A stretch of 42,618 nucleotides of DNA from JADJEI01 sp035328465 (GCA_035328465.1 DAOLIQ010000018.1:1-42618), one strand, 5' to 3'; counted from the first letter of the stretch, positions 18,298-26,951 are shown. The notes: generated by a model from the letters alone, not told the origin. Numbers and translations are program-made.

Positions 18298-18855
18298 TTA
18301 ATTATCACCAATCGGAACATAAATAGATCTCAAGTTTCTGTATTTCTGCGCATAGTCCAATCCGTAACCTATAACAAATTTACTTGGAATACTAAAGCCA
18401 ATATAATCAATTTTGACTTTATATGTAAGGCTTTCAGGCTTATACAGCAGTGATATAACCTTCATACTTGCCGGTTTATGCAATTGAAAATACTCCTCAA
18501 TATATTTTACGGACAAACCTGTATCAACAATGTCTTCAACAATAATTATGTCTCTCCCGCTGACATCACAATTCAATTCTTTAAGAAGTGTAACCTTGCC
18601 CGAAGAAATTTTTTCATCACCATAACTTGATAGTTTGAAGAAATCTATTTCGCAATCAATGGATAAACTTTTTACAAGGTCCGCCATAAATAAAAACGAA
18701 CCATTTAAAACACCAATGAAGATCGGTACTTTATTTTTATAATCTTCAGAAATCTGTTCAGCAAGTTCTTTTACTCTCTTTTGAATTTTTTCTTCAGTGA
18801 GATAAGGAACAAACTTCTCTTTTCCTATGATGATGGGATTTTTATTTTGATTCAT
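18298..18855 (-). CDS. hpt: Hypoxanthine phosphoribosyltransferase
   Basis: A 185-residue enzyme that joins hypoxanthine or guanine to PRPP in purine salvage. The PRPP-binding loop is VEDIVDTGLS at about 106-115, preceded by four hydrophobic residues as usual. The early FIGVLNGSFLFMADL segment and the late IDYIGFSIPSKFVIGYGLDY segment fit the family, including the base-binding C-terminal part. The ATG lies inside the end of tilS (14-bp overlap), which ties the two genes together; in several bacteria TilS and HPRT act in one complex, known from Bacillus but not shown here. ftsH follows after 33 nt. Confidence 0.95.
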   Translation of the reverse strand: MNQNKNPIIIGKEKFVPYLTEEKIQKRVKELAEQISEDYKNKVPIFIGVLNGSFLFMADLVKSLSIDCEIDFFKLSSYGDEKISSGKVTLLKELNCDVSGRDIIIVEDIVDTGLSVKYIEEYFQLHKPASMKVISLLYKPESLTYKVKIDYIGFSIPSKFVIGYGLDYAQKYRNLRSIYVPIGDN

Positions 18856-20227
18856 AATATTTTAATTCTAAAAAATTCTTTGTTGTCTTTGTCACTTTAA
18901 ATCTATCGTCGATTCTTGATCCAATTACCCAAACAATCTTATTAGCTGAGAGTAGAACTAACTTCGCTTTTTTTTTATATGAAGAAACTTTGCTATCTGT
19001 AAGAAAATCTGAAATTTTCTTAAATGACTTCATACCGAGTGGTTTGAACCTATCTCCCGCAGTCCAATTTCTAAGGGTAAACTTTTGTTCCGCTTTTCCC
19101 GCATCTATGTATTCAACATTTCTATTTACTCCCAGTTCTTTTGGTAACCGGCTAACTTTCTTTATTGATAATCTTCCATTAAAAATATTAATTGATTCGC
19201 CGACTGCTATTTCCAGCTCACGAGAACTATAATTTTTCTTTTTTGCTATCAGTATTCCGTCCCGTTCCAAGTAGGCGAATAGTTCACCGGAAAGCTTAAC
19301 GTTTTTCCCATGTTCTAAATTTAATAATGAAATTATGTTTTTTGCATTGCTAGAATTTTCGATTTCATCAAAATTTTCTGTGAGTATTTTTTTAAAAAAT
19401 TCTATTAGAAGTTCTTCCGGAACATTTTTAATTACTTCATTCGGAATAAATACTTCTTCTTCTTTATTTTTTTTAACTCCAGACAAAGCTGATTTTAGAT
19501 ATCGCTCAACAAATAGATTGATTTCAGAAATATTCTCTGAACTCTTTAGAAAACTTTTATGAAGCGAAGGGTTTATTTTTTTAATTAACAAAGGAACAAT
19601 TTTATGCCGGATAAAATTTCGTTCAAACTCAATACTGAGATTTGTCGAATCAACTTTGAATTTAATTTTTTTTAATTCCAGATATTCCAGGATATCTTCC
19701 TTTGTTAAACAGAGAATCGGTCTTATTACTTTATTTCGCTTTACTGCAATTCCGCTTAACCCGGCCATACCGGCTCCTCGGCTGATGTTTAATAAAACAG
19801 ATTCGGTATTGTCATTTGCATTGTGTGCAGTTGCTATCTTATTAAACCCCTCCTTTTCAGATAGCCTTTCAAATTCCCTGTATCGAATAATCCTTCCGGC
19901 TTCCTCAATCGAATATTTTTCCCTTTTGGCTAAAACATTAACATTTTTATGAATCAGAAAAAGCTCAACTTTTAAGTCGGAACAGATTTTTTTACAAAAC
20001 AATTCATCCGCTGCAGATTCTTTACCTCGCAGCCGATGGTTTATATGGACTGCTGAAATTTGAATCTTAAATCTCTGCTTGTACTTATTTAAAAAATGCA
20101 GCAAAAAAACCGAATCAGCCCCGCCGCTGAGTGCAATCAGAACTCTATCATTCTTCTTAAGTAAACTTTTTCTATCAATAAAGCGGATGACATTCTGTTC
20201 GATATTTTTTATAAATTTATTCGTCAA
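18842..20227 (-). CDS. tilS: tRNA(Ile)-lysidine synthase
   Basis: A 461-residue N-type ATP pyrophosphatase. The P-loop SGGADS is at 34-39 after the leading VLIAL strand. AVHINHRLRGKES near 59 and ATAHNANDNTESVLLNISRG near 137 are TilS hallmarks, and the C-terminal substrate-binding domain includes TAGDRFKPLGMKSFKKISDFL. The enzyme turns the wobble C of the CAU-anticodon tRNA-Ile into lysidine so that AUA codons read as Ile, an essential step. The start is TTG at 20227; there is no in-frame ATG before the P-loop. It is the first gene of the tilS-hpt-ftsH-kinase-DUF4837 series. Confidence 0.95.
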   Translation of the reverse strand: MTNKFIKNIEQNVIRFIDRKSLLKKNDRVLIALSGGADSVFLLHFLNKYKQRFKIQISAVHINHRLRGKESAADELFCKKICSDLKVELFLIHKNVNVLAKREKYSIEEAGRIIRYREFERLSEKEGFNKIATAHNANDNTESVLLNISRGAGMAGLSGIAVKRNKVIRPILCLTKEDILEYLELKKIKFKVDSTNLSIEFERNFIRHKIVPLLIKKINPSLHKSFLKSSENISEINLFVERYLKSALSGVKKNKEEEVFIPNEVIKNVPEELLIEFFKKILTENFDEIENSSNAKNIISLLNLEHGKNVKLSGELFAYLERDGILIAKKKNYSSRELEIAVGESINIFNGRLSIKKVSRLPKELGVNRNVEYIDAGKAEQKFTLRNWTAGDRFKPLGMKSFKKISDFLTDSKVSSYKKKAKLVLLSANKIVWVIGSRIDDRFKVTKTTKNFLELKYYESK

Positions 20228-20425
20228 TTGCTAAATATGTTTTTTAATTCTACTGTCGTCCAAAGAATTTTATTTGAGATAAACTAATTATCAACGGTTA
20301 AGATTCAGTGAATGAGATAAATAAATATATTTTTAAAGATTTGTGGCAAAATTAAGCATTCCATTTGATAAAACTTTACTGATTATTTGAGGATGTGATG
20401 CAGGTAGTATAAAAAGCGCGGTCAA

Positions 20426-21514
20426 TTATTTTCGGAATTCGACTAAAAGTTCCTCACCAATTTTTTCAAATGAATTGATTTTTAGTTTGAAAGCATTTTT
20501 TATTGATTTAATTCCAAGTGGACCGATTAAAGACAAACCTGTTCCAAGTAACCGAGGAGATTGAAAAAGTAAAATGTCATCAAATAAATTCTCCTTCACA
20601 AAAGAAGTGAATAAACCACTTCCGCCCTCAACAATCACAGAGGTGATTCCCGATTCAGCAAGTTTTTTTAAGGCAGATTTAAGATTGATTTTATTTCTTC
20701 CTTCGCTTTGAACAAATATAACTTCTGCCCCGAGTTTATGAAGTTTACTTAATTTTATTTTCTTTTCCTTAGAACTCTCCGAAGTAAGCACGATTAAATT
20801 TCTATCCGGGTTGCGTTGAAATAGTTTTAACTTTGTGCTCAATGATAACTCCGAATCGATTAATATTCTCTTGGGATTCCTACCTTCTGTAAGACTGACA
20901 GTCAATTTCGGGTTATCAATTTCTGCGGTTCTGCTTCCGATCAGCACTGCATCATACTTTGCTCTTAAAGAGTGAGCAAATCGTCTTGCTGATATTGAAG
21001 ACATCCACCTTGAATTACGATGGCTGTCAGCAATTTTCCCATCAATAGTTTGCGTTGCTTTTAATGTTATGTAAGGAAGTTTTTTAGTAACGAATTTGAA
21101 GAAAAAATTATTTAGTTCTACGCATTCGTTTTCGAGTACACCAGCCTTTACTTCAATGCCTGCGTCTTTTAATTGTTTAATTCCCTTTCCGCTATGCTGC
21201 GGATTCATGTCAAGTGTTCCAATTACAACACGGTTAATTTTATTTTTAATTATTTCATCTACACATGATGGATTACCATCTCCATTCCAGCAAGGTTCTA
21301 TATTTATGAACATTGTAGAACCTATCAAATTGTCATTAGAGGAATTAATTGCATTTGATTCAGCATGCGGTCCTCCATATTTTTCAAAAAAACCGGCGCT
21401 TAAAATCCGGTCATCTTTTACAATCACACAACCAACCAGTGGATCAGGGCTAACGCTGCCTTTACCTTTTTTTGCAATCTCAATTGCAAGTTGTATATAA
21501 GATTCGTCAGTCAA
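20426..21514 (-). CDS. ribD: Bifunctional riboflavin biosynthesis deaminase/reductase
   Basis: A 362-residue two-domain enzyme. The N-terminal cytidine-deaminase-like domain (about 1-145) has SPDPLVGCVIV, the zinc motif H50-A-E52 and E73-P-C75...P82-S-C84; the spacing between the last two cysteines (WNGDGNPS) differs from the more usual SHHGRTPP-like form. The C-terminal reductase domain (about 147-360) has TLKATQTIDGKIA, RFAHSLRAKYDAVLIGS and TSVIVEGGSGLFTSF. It performs the second and third steps of riboflavin synthesis after GTP cyclohydrolase II. No other rib gene is nearby. The start is TTG, one base past the greA stop, so it may be translated from the greA message. Confidence 0.94.
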   Translation of the reverse strand: MTDESYIQLAIEIAKKGKGSVSPDPLVGCVIVKDDRILSAGFFEKYGGPHAESNAINSSNDNLIGSTMFINIEPCWNGDGNPSCVDEIIKNKINRVVIGTLDMNPQHSGKGIKQLKDAGIEVKAGVLENECVELNNFFFKFVTKKLPYITLKATQTIDGKIADSHRNSRWMSSISARRFAHSLRAKYDAVLIGSRTAEIDNPKLTVSLTEGRNPKRILIDSELSLSTKLKLFQRNPDRNLIVLTSESSKEKKIKLSKLHKLGAEVIFVQSEGRNKINLKSALKKLAESGITSVIVEGGSGLFTSFVKENLFDDILLFQSPRLLGTGLSLIGPLGIKSIKNAFKLKINSFEKIGEELLVEFRK

Positions 21515-21515
21515 A

Positions 21516-21992
21516 TTATTTTATATCTAATATTTCATATTCTTGAATACCGGCGGGAACTTTAATCGTAACTCGCTCACCTAATTTTTTCCCCATCAAC
21601 CCCTGACCGACAGGTGAAGTAACAGAAATTTTCCCGAGTTGAAAATCAGCCTCTTCCGGTGAAACTAAAGTGTAAGTCAGTTCCTTCTTCGTCTTAAGAT
21701 TTTTCAATGTTACAACAGACAATATATGTATCTGACTGTTTTCAAATTGTGATGCATCGATTACTCTAACTCTCGAAAGGACGTTTTCGAGTTTGCTGAT
21801 TTTAAGCTCAAATAACCCTTGCTCTTCCCTTGCGGCATCGTACTCTGCATTTTCAGAAAGGTCGCCATGAGCACGAGCCTCAGCTATCTTTCGTGCTATT
21901 TCTTTTCTGCCGCCTGTTTTCAAGTATTGCAGTTCTTTTTCAAGTTCCTGTAGCCGCTCTTTTGTGATGTAAACAAAATTTGGTGAAGACAT
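21516..21992 (-). CDS. greA: Transcription elongation factor GreA
   Basis: A 158-residue factor from the ATG at 21992, which has GGAAGGA 4-5 nt upstream; a GTG 12 nt further up is less likely. The N-terminal coiled coil (about 8-75) includes the GreA landmark ARAHGDLSENAEYDAAREEQ with the acidic tip that enters the RNA polymerase secondary channel. The C-terminal FKBP-like domain has ISVTSPVGQGLMGKKLGERV. GreA stimulates transcript cleavage in backtracked polymerase. A strong terminator-like hairpin lies 34-65 nt upstream of the start codon, so the leader may attenuate transcription or the hairpin may end the upstream operon. Confidence 0.96.
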   Translation of the reverse strand: MSSPNFVYITKERLQELEKELQYLKTGGRKEIARKIAEARAHGDLSENAEYDAAREEQGLFELKISKLENVLSRVRVIDASQFENSQIHILSVVTLKNLKTKKELTYTLVSPEEADFQLGKISVTSPVGQGLMGKKLGERVTIKVPAGIQEYEILDIK

Positions 21993-22025
21993 ATTTCCTT
22001 CCACTTTTGGTTAATGGGCGAATTT

Positions 22026-22057
22026 AAAAAAAATTACCACCGCTTTTGGCAGTGGCA
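22026..22057 (-). terminator. Rho-independent terminator just upstream of greA
   Basis: On the minus strand a 9-bp stem, TGCCACTGC pairing with GCGGTGGTA around a CAAAA loop, is followed by one A and eight T. It lies about 160 nt after the stop of the minus-strand lipoprotein gene and about 34 nt before the greA ATG. It could end the tag-DinB-lipoprotein message or attenuate greA. Confidence 0.7.
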
Positions 22058-22218
22058 GTTCAAAAATAAGAATTAAGAATCAGCTTGTCAAGATTAGAAT
22101 GATAATAAATTCTTTTGAATTTTAGAACCGTAACTAATATTGCCTCCGGTAAAAATTAGAATGAATTGAATATACTCCACTTTTAATGAGATAAATAATT
22201 CAGAACATATCGGTTAAT

Positions 22219-22911
22219 CTATTTTGAAAACATAGGCAGTTTATCAATCAGTTCAGCAGCAAGCTTTGTTATTACGCCTCTATATGGCCATTTATTTGCG
22301 GTTGTTTTAAATTCAGTGGTTGTCTCAACCCTATCTGCGGAAATTAGATTAGAATTTTTTACATCCCAAATTGAGTAGCTCATTGCAACTGTTGTAGCAA
22401 GCTTAGTAACATTCTCTGTGCTGTCATTTTCTGAAGGAGTTTTTTTAGAAATCATCACCTCAGTTATTAATATAAAAAAATCAGTGCAAAGATCGTGAGT
22501 ATAAAAAGATAGTGGGCGCATTAAAGTATAGTAAAATCTATCGGCTTCATTGAGATTCACAGTATAATCAACTGGATATTCGATATAATCGGGTTCAAAA
22601 TATTTCCAGTCAATTTGATTAAATGTTGAAAACATTTTTAACGCTTCAGGAAAATATTTTTTAAATGAATCGAAAAAATGATTCCTATCATCTACGAAAG
22701 CAGTATCCAGAAATGCATTGTAACTTTTATCTAAAGCCGGAAACCATATCGTTAGTGATTTATTGATGTACAAACTGTCTTCATAATATTTTGAATGAAA
22801 AATTTCATCACTCTGTGATTTTTGCTTTTCTATCTTATGCGAACACGACAGCATTGCGAAAAGGCTGAATAATAAAACCAAAATAAGAAGAGTTATAAAA
22901 TGCTTTTTCAT
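22219..22911 (-). CDS. Putative lipoprotein, unknown function
   Basis: About 230 residues from the ATG at 22911. An in-frame ATG 24 nt upstream is possible but would add a non-hydrophobic MFIYHYKK. The chosen start gives MKKH, a hydrophobic stretch (ITLLILVLLFSLFA) and MLSC, an imperfect lipobox. The mature part is mixed alpha/beta with many aromatic residues and no repeat or catalytic motif that I recognise (SIWDVKNSNLISADRVET near the end resembles generic Bacteroidota-type lipoproteins). It follows the DinB-family gene by about 40 nt on the same strand, so it may be co-transcribed with it. The function cannot be assigned. Confidence 0.6.
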   Translation of the reverse strand: MKKHFITLLILVLLFSLFAMLSCSHKIEKQKSQSDEIFHSKYYEDSLYINKSLTIWFPALDKSYNAFLDTAFVDDRNHFFDSFKKYFPEALKMFSTFNQIDWKYFEPDYIEYPVDYTVNLNEADRFYYTLMRPLSFYTHDLCTDFFILITEVMISKKTPSENDSTENVTKLATTVAMSYSIWDVKNSNLISADRVETTTEFKTTANKWPYRGVITKLAAELIDKLPMFSK

Positions 22912-22951
22912 TTTTTTATAATGATAAATAAACATCTACATTAAAATTGGT

Positions 22952-23479
22952 TTACCAATTCAATTGCTTTTTTAACTCTGTAATGTGAGCAAGATGATGT
23001 TTGCTGTGCCAGGCATAAAGCGCCAGCATTTTAGAAAGCGTTATCTCCTTCCAATCCGGGTGAATGCAGGTTCGTTCGAATTGTTCATCCGTCATTGAGT
23101 TTAATAGCACCACCCATTTGAAATGAAGATATTCCAATAAAATTAAAGGAATTTCAATTGTAGTTTGAAAAGTATCCGATAATTCAGCCCAGAGGTTTTC
23201 TTTATAAGTTTTTATTGCAGGATTATCTTCCGTTAATGCAAGCTTAAATCTTACATAAGCATTTATGTGACTATCCGGTATATGATGAATAACCTGTCTA
23301 ACAGTCCACCCGCCTTCGCGGTAAGGCGTGTCAAGCTGCTGCTGCGTAAGGTTTTCAACTTCTTTTCTTAATTGTACTGGAAGAGAAGAAATAGTATTAA
23401 TGAATTCACTTCGCATATCTTTTTCTACAGTAATGTTCCTATCAAATCTTCCAATCGGGTAGCGCTTATCTTGGTTCAT
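22952..23479 (-). CDS. DinB/YfiT-type putative metal-dependent hydrolase or thiol transferase
   Basis: A 175-residue four-helix-bundle protein of the YfiT/DinB_2 group. Opening family pattern: RYPIGRFDRN. Metal ligands fit H66 (in VIHHIPDSH) with H161/H162 and H165 in the C-terminal HSKHHLAHI. GGWTVRQVIHHIPDSHINAY and YAWHSKHHLAHI are typical of the group. Characterised relatives include BstA, a nickel-dependent bacillithiol transferase; whether this host makes bacillithiol is unknown. ATG with GGAG 5-7 nt upstream. It lies 24 nt after tag and is probably in one operon with it. Confidence 0.88.
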   Translation of the reverse strand: MNQDKRYPIGRFDRNITVEKDMRSEFINTISSLPVQLRKEVENLTQQQLDTPYREGGWTVRQVIHHIPDSHINAYVRFKLALTEDNPAIKTYKENLWAELSDTFQTTIEIPLILLEYLHFKWVVLLNSMTDEQFERTCIHPDWKEITLSKMLALYAWHSKHHLAHITELKKQLNW

Positions 23480-23503
23480 TTTACTCCTTTCAAGAAAATA
23501 TTT

Positions 23504-24067
23504 TTAATTGCATTCGTTATATCTAAAACAATCAACAAGATGATCATTAACCATTCCTGTTGCCTGCATGTGTGCATATATAATTGTTGAGCCGACAAAG
23601 TTGAAACCGCGTTTCTTTAAATCTATGCTAATCAAATCAGAAAGTTCTGTTCGTGCGGGAAGTTCTTTTAATGTTTTAAATTTATTTTTTATTGGTTTGC
23701 CATCAACAAATCCCCAAATATATTTATCAAAAGTTCCAAACTCTTTTCTAACAGCAATAAAAGCTTTTGCGTTTTTAACTGCACTTTCTATTTTAAGTTT
23801 ATTTCGAATTATGCCAGCATCATTCATTAAGGAATTTATTTTTCGTTTGTCGTACTTGGCAACTTTGTTAAAATCAAAATTGTCAAATGCTTTGCGGAAG
23901 TTTTGTCTTTTATATAAAATTGTTCTCCAGCTTAATCCCGCTTGAAAACCCTCGAGCAATAAGAATTCAAAAAGTTTCTTATCGTTATGAATAGGAACGC
24001 CCCATTCTTTATCGTGATACACTTGATATAATTTATCATCATTCGGCCAGGGACAGCGGGTTTTCAT
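23504..24067 (-). CDS. tag: DNA-3-methyladenine glycosylase I
   Basis: A 187-residue base-excision enzyme that removes 3-methyladenine from alkylated DNA. The N-terminus CPWPNDDKLYQVYHDKEWG and the GLSWRTILYKRQNFRKAFDNFD segment are standard for Tag. The structural zinc ligands are visible as Cys5 and His18 near the start and His176 and Cys180 near the end (NDHLVDCFRY). The ATG has AAAGGA about 8 nt upstream. It is the first gene of a minus-strand set with the DinB-family gene and a lipoprotein, divergent from the SDR gene across 135 bp. Confidence 0.95.
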   Translation of the reverse strand: MKTRCPWPNDDKLYQVYHDKEWGVPIHNDKKLFEFLLLEGFQAGLSWRTILYKRQNFRKAFDNFDFNKVAKYDKRKINSLMNDAGIIRNKLKIESAVKNAKAFIAVRKEFGTFDKYIWGFVDGKPIKNKFKTLKELPARTELSDLISIDLKKRGFNFVGSTIIYAHMQATGMVNDHLVDCFRYNECN

Positions 24068-24217
24068 TTATCATTCCTTTCCGGAGTAATTTACGGTTAA
24101 ATAATTATTTCTTTACTAAAAATATATCTAATTACAGATAAACTTAAATAATGCTTTGATTAACTTTTAAATGCTCTGAAATTTTTTTCTTAACAGTTTG
24201 CTTTGATTAATAAAAAA

Positions 24218-25666
24218 ATGAAAATACTACTTACCGGCGCAACCGGATATATCGGTAAAAGACTTCTTCCTGTTTTGATGGAACAGGAACACGAAGTTAT
24301 TTGCTGTGTTCGTGATAAGAACAGATTTCCAACCGAAGGAATTTACAAGAATAAAAATGTATCTATTTTTGAGGTTGATTTTCTAAAAGCTATTCCAAAT
24401 ACTGATTCCTTAAAAGATATCGATGCTGCTTACTATCTCATTCATTCAATGAGTTCGAATTTAAAAGACTTTGGTTCCCTGGAAGAAACATCCGCAAACA
24501 ATTTTATAAAACTTGTTAAGCAAACTTCCGTTAAGCAGATTGTATATCTTGGCGGAATTACAAACGAAGAAAAACTTTCAAAACATCTTGCATCCAGAAA
24601 AAGAGTTGAAGAGATATTAAGTAAAAGCGGAATACCACTCACATCAATTAAAGCCGGAATAATTGTCGGCTCTGGCAGCGCATCATTTGAAATCATTCGA
24701 GATCTTGTCGAGAAACTTCCCGTGATGATTACTCCCAAATGGCTGAACACAAGACATCAACCAATTGCAATCAGAAATATTTTGGAATATTTGAGCGGTG
24801 TTTTACTTAAACCGGAAACCTTCAACCATTCTTACGATGTTGGCGGACCGGATGTTTTATCATACAAAGAAATGCTTCTTCAATTAGCAAAAGTGCGCGG
24901 ACTTAAAAGATTTATTTTTACTGTTCCTGTTATGACTCCACGGCTATCATCTTACTGGCTTTACTTTGTCACATCAACATCATATATGCTTGCAATAAAT
25001 CTTGTTAACAGTATGAAGATTGAAGTGGTTGCCAAGGATAATGAACTTGAAAAATTGCTGGGAATAAAACCTATTTCATATAAAGAAGCTGTGCAGCTCG
25101 CGTTTCAAAAGATAGAACAGAACAATGTTGTTTCAAGCTGGAAAGATTCTCTTGTATCAAGTTATGTTGATAATTCTTTACTTGAGCATATCAACATTCC
25201 AACCAATGGCTGCTTTGTTGATAAAAGAGAAAAAGAAATTATTAATGTTGATCAAGTTCTGAATAACATCTGGTCAATTGGCGGCGAGCGTGGATGGTAC
25301 TATGCAGATTGGCTCTGGCACTTACGTGGGTTTTTAGATAAATTTTTTGGAGGAGTTGGTTTACGAAGAGGGAGAACAAATAAAAATGAAATCCATACTG
25401 GTGATACTCTCGACTTCTGGCGCGTGCTTGCTGCAGATAAACAAAACAAGCGATTGCTTCTCTATGCCGAAATGAAACTCCCCGGTGAAGCCTGGCTTGA
25501 GTTTAAGATTGTTGAAAAGGAAGGAAAAAATTTTTTACAACAAACCGCAACCTTCCGTCCAAAAGGTTTGCTTGGAAGATTATATTGGTACTCAGTTCTG
25601 CCGTTTCATTACTTTGTATTTGATGGAATGGCAGAGAATATTATAAAATTTAAAAGGAATACATGA
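24218..25666 (+). CDS. SDR-family NAD(P)-binding protein with C-terminal DUF2867
   Basis: About 482 residues from the ATG at 24218; an in-frame TTG 15 nt upstream is possible. The N-terminal Rossmann part (about 1-290) opens KILLTGATGYIGKRLLPVL with the GxxGxxG motif and has AAYYLIHSMSS and IVYLGGI typical of atypical SDRs. The C-terminal part (about 330-480) is the DUF2867 region: WYYADWLWHLRGFLDKFFGG, FWRVL, GEAWLEF, then LYWYSVLPFHYFVFDGM. These proteins are common in Bacteroidota, Chlorobiota and others as YbjT-like enzymes of unknown substrate. It overlaps the next gene by 4 nt (ATGA). Its 3' end is repeated further downstream, see the 26058-26159 fragment. Confidence 0.88.
   Translation: MKILLTGATGYIGKRLLPVLMEQEHEVICCVRDKNRFPTEGIYKNKNVSIFEVDFLKAIPNTDSLKDIDAAYYLIHSMSSNLKDFGSLEETSANNFIKLVKQTSVKQIVYLGGITNEEKLSKHLASRKRVEEILSKSGIPLTSIKAGIIVGSGSASFEIIRDLVEKLPVMITPKWLNTRHQPIAIRNILEYLSGVLLKPETFNHSYDVGGPDVLSYKEMLLQLAKVRGLKRFIFTVPVMTPRLSSYWLYFVTSTSYMLAINLVNSMKIEVVAKDNELEKLLGIKPISYKEAVQLAFQKIEQNNVVSSWKDSLVSSYVDNSLLEHINIPTNGCFVDKREKEIINVDQVLNNIWSIGGERGWYYADWLWHLRGFLDKFFGGVGLRRGRTNKNEIHTGDTLDFWRVLAADKQNKRLLLYAEMKLPGEAWLEFKIVEKEGKNFLQQTATFRPKGLLGRLYWYSVLPFHYFVFDGMAENIIKFKRNT
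25610..25641 (+). repeat. Copy 1 of a 32-nt exact direct repeat (SDR 3' end)
   Basis: These 32 nt of the SDR gene's 3' end, coding YFVFDGMAENI, recur exactly at 26100-26131, 490 nt downstream across the scaffold gap. Confidence 0.9.
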
Positions 25667-26055
25667 ACAACTTAATAATAATAGCCCATCCGGATAAACA
25701 AAGTTTCTGTCATAATGGTATTTTCAAAACTATTCACAACACACTGATTGCCAATAAAGAAAATGTTGATGTGATAGATTTATATGANNNNNNNNNNNNN
25801 NNNNNNNNNNNNNNNNNNNNNNNNNNNNNNNNNNNNNNNNNNNNNNNNNNNNNNNNNNNNNNNNNNNNNNNNNNNNNNNNNNNNNNNGTTAACTCTGTAA
25901 AACTTAGACTTGTAATGGGAGTTTATTCGTTTGTGTTTGGCTGGTTCCGAACTAAAACGCGGCAATTTTGGTCTGTGCCTTTTGTCTCAGAGGAAAAAAG
26001 AAAGAAATATTTAAATAAAGTTGTTAAAGACATTACAAAGGATATTAATAGGTAA
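25663..26055 (+). CDS. NAD(P)H-dependent oxidoreductase, flavodoxin-like fold, interrupted by gap
   Basis: The left part opens NNLIIIAHPDKQSF, the start of NQO1/KefG/MdaB-like flavoproteins that reduce quinones or other substrates with an FMN or FAD cofactor. The right part, after the run of N, ends FGWFRTKTRQFWSVPFVSEE and KRKKYLNKVVKDI, which fits the family's C-terminus. The centre, including the flavin-contact loops, is missing in 100 N of unknown true length, so the reading frame across the gap cannot be trusted. Intact relatives are about 180-200 residues, so roughly 80-100 residues would be hidden. The ATG overlaps the SDR stop (ATGA) with AAAGGA upstream, so the two redox genes are coupled. 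Confidence 0.7.
   Translation: MNNLIIIAHPDKQSFCHNGIFKTIHNTLIANKENVDVIDLYXXXXXXXXXXXXXXXXXXXXXXXXXXXXXXXXXXVNSVKLRLVMGVYSFVFGWFRTKTRQFWSVPFVSEEKRKKYLNKVVKDITKDINR
25788..25887. other. Scaffold gap of exactly 100 N
   Basis: A run of exactly 100 N, the usual placeholder for a gap of unknown length in a draft assembly. Both sides encode parts of one flavodoxin-fold protein, which supports the join, but length and content are unknown. Confidence 0.99.
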
Positions 26056-26057
26056 AA

Positions 26058-26159
26058 ATGTCTTTACTAAGTCCTGCAAATTTTATTTTACCATTTCGCT
26101 ACTTTGTATTTGATGGAATGGCAGAGAATATCATCTCTTATAAAGAGAAAATATTATAA
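26058..26159 (+). pseudogene. 33-residue remnant of a second SDR/DUF2867 gene
   Basis: The reading frame translates ...FILPFRYFVFDGMAENII..., which matches the C-terminus of the SDR protein (VLPFHYFVFDGMAENII). 32 nt are identical, while the codons before and after diverge. Nothing of the Rossmann domain remains. It lies just 2 nt after the flavodoxin gene. It looks like the end of a deleted or diverged paralogue. An assembly artefact at the nearby gap is an alternative. Confidence 0.65.
26100..26131 (+). repeat. Copy 2 of the 32-nt exact direct repeat
   Basis: Identical to 25610-25641. It sits within the 33-residue remnant. Flanking bases differ from copy 1, so it is not a simple re-read of the same locus. 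Confidence 0.9.
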
Positions 26160-26182
26160 ATGAATTTTCCCAACTTCATTTT

Positions 26183-26929
26183 CTAAGCTCTTACTTTTTC
26201 TAAATTTGTTTCTTTTATCAAGCCAATGGTTAAAATTATTGCGAAAGATATTGAGGCTGCTATTGTCCCAAAGTTCAGCCCACCTTTTTCAATCGGCTTT
26301 GTAAGCAGATCGCCAAATGTTGCACCAAACGGTCTTGTTAACACAAATGCAATCCAGAATAAAACTATCTTAGATACTTTTGTATAGTAATGAAGTATCA
26401 CTGTAATAGTAAGAAGCCCTGTTATCAAAATTGCACTTACCAAAAATCCTAACCCTAAACTGTCAGCCACAAAATCTCCTGCTGCTGTTCCTAATGTGTT
26501 TGCAATCAGAAAAGCAATCCAATAATATATTTCTGAAGATGTTGTTGTAATGTATTCTACCGATAGAGACTTTTCCTTTTTAAACCAAAGTGTAAGAATC
26601 AACAATAGAAGAATTATTAAGAAGACGGAGCCGACAGCATAACCAAGCCCCAATGTTCGATCTATAAAATCAGAGATGCCCGTACCAACAATAGCAGACG
26701 CAGTAAAAACCAACCAATATGCGGCTGGATTATATTTTTTAATTGCGAGTTTAATCGCTAGCAGTAATAAAAAAAGGATTAAAAATATTAATATAGTTTG
26801 CCCATAACCGAGATTCAGGGTCATAGAAAACATATCTGCGCCCGTTTCGCCTAATGTTGTGGAGGCAATTTTAATTATCCAATATAATAATATGATATGC
26901 GGGACTCGATTTACGACAGTGGTGCTCAT
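26183..26929 (-). CDS. DUF347-repeat membrane protein (COG4705-like)
   Basis: A 248-residue membrane protein built of four related units of about 60 residues, each a two-helix hairpin. Repeating marks are YWIIKIASTTLGETGADMF...LNLGYG, YWLVFTASAIVGTGISDFIDRTLGLGY, YWIAFLIANTLGTAAGDFVADSLGLGF, and FWIAFVLTRPFGATFGDLLTKP. The conserved Thr/Gly and Gly-Asp pairs repeat at the same place in each unit. Eight membrane helices are expected. The function is unknown; relatives are called uncharacterised membrane-anchored proteins. GGAGG lies 15 nt upstream of the ATG, a long spacing, after a 13-bp hairpin. It is downstream of the PepSY-like gene on the same strand. Confidence 0.85.
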   Translation of the reverse strand: MSTTVVNRVPHIILLYWIIKIASTTLGETGADMFSMTLNLGYGQTILIFLILFLLLLAIKLAIKKYNPAAYWLVFTASAIVGTGISDFIDRTLGLGYAVGSVFLIILLLLILTLWFKKEKSLSVEYITTTSSEIYYWIAFLIANTLGTAAGDFVADSLGLGFLVSAILITGLLTITVILHYYTKVSKIVLFWIAFVLTRPFGATFGDLLTKPIEKGGLNFGTIAASISFAIILTIGLIKETNLEKVRA

Positions 26930-26951
26930 AAGATTTACTTTCTTCCTCCGT

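Noticed and set aside
25663..26055. The 130-residue open frame taken as an intact short protein
   Set aside because: 33 of its residues are N; the gap length is a placeholder, so neither the frame nor the length across it is meaningful.
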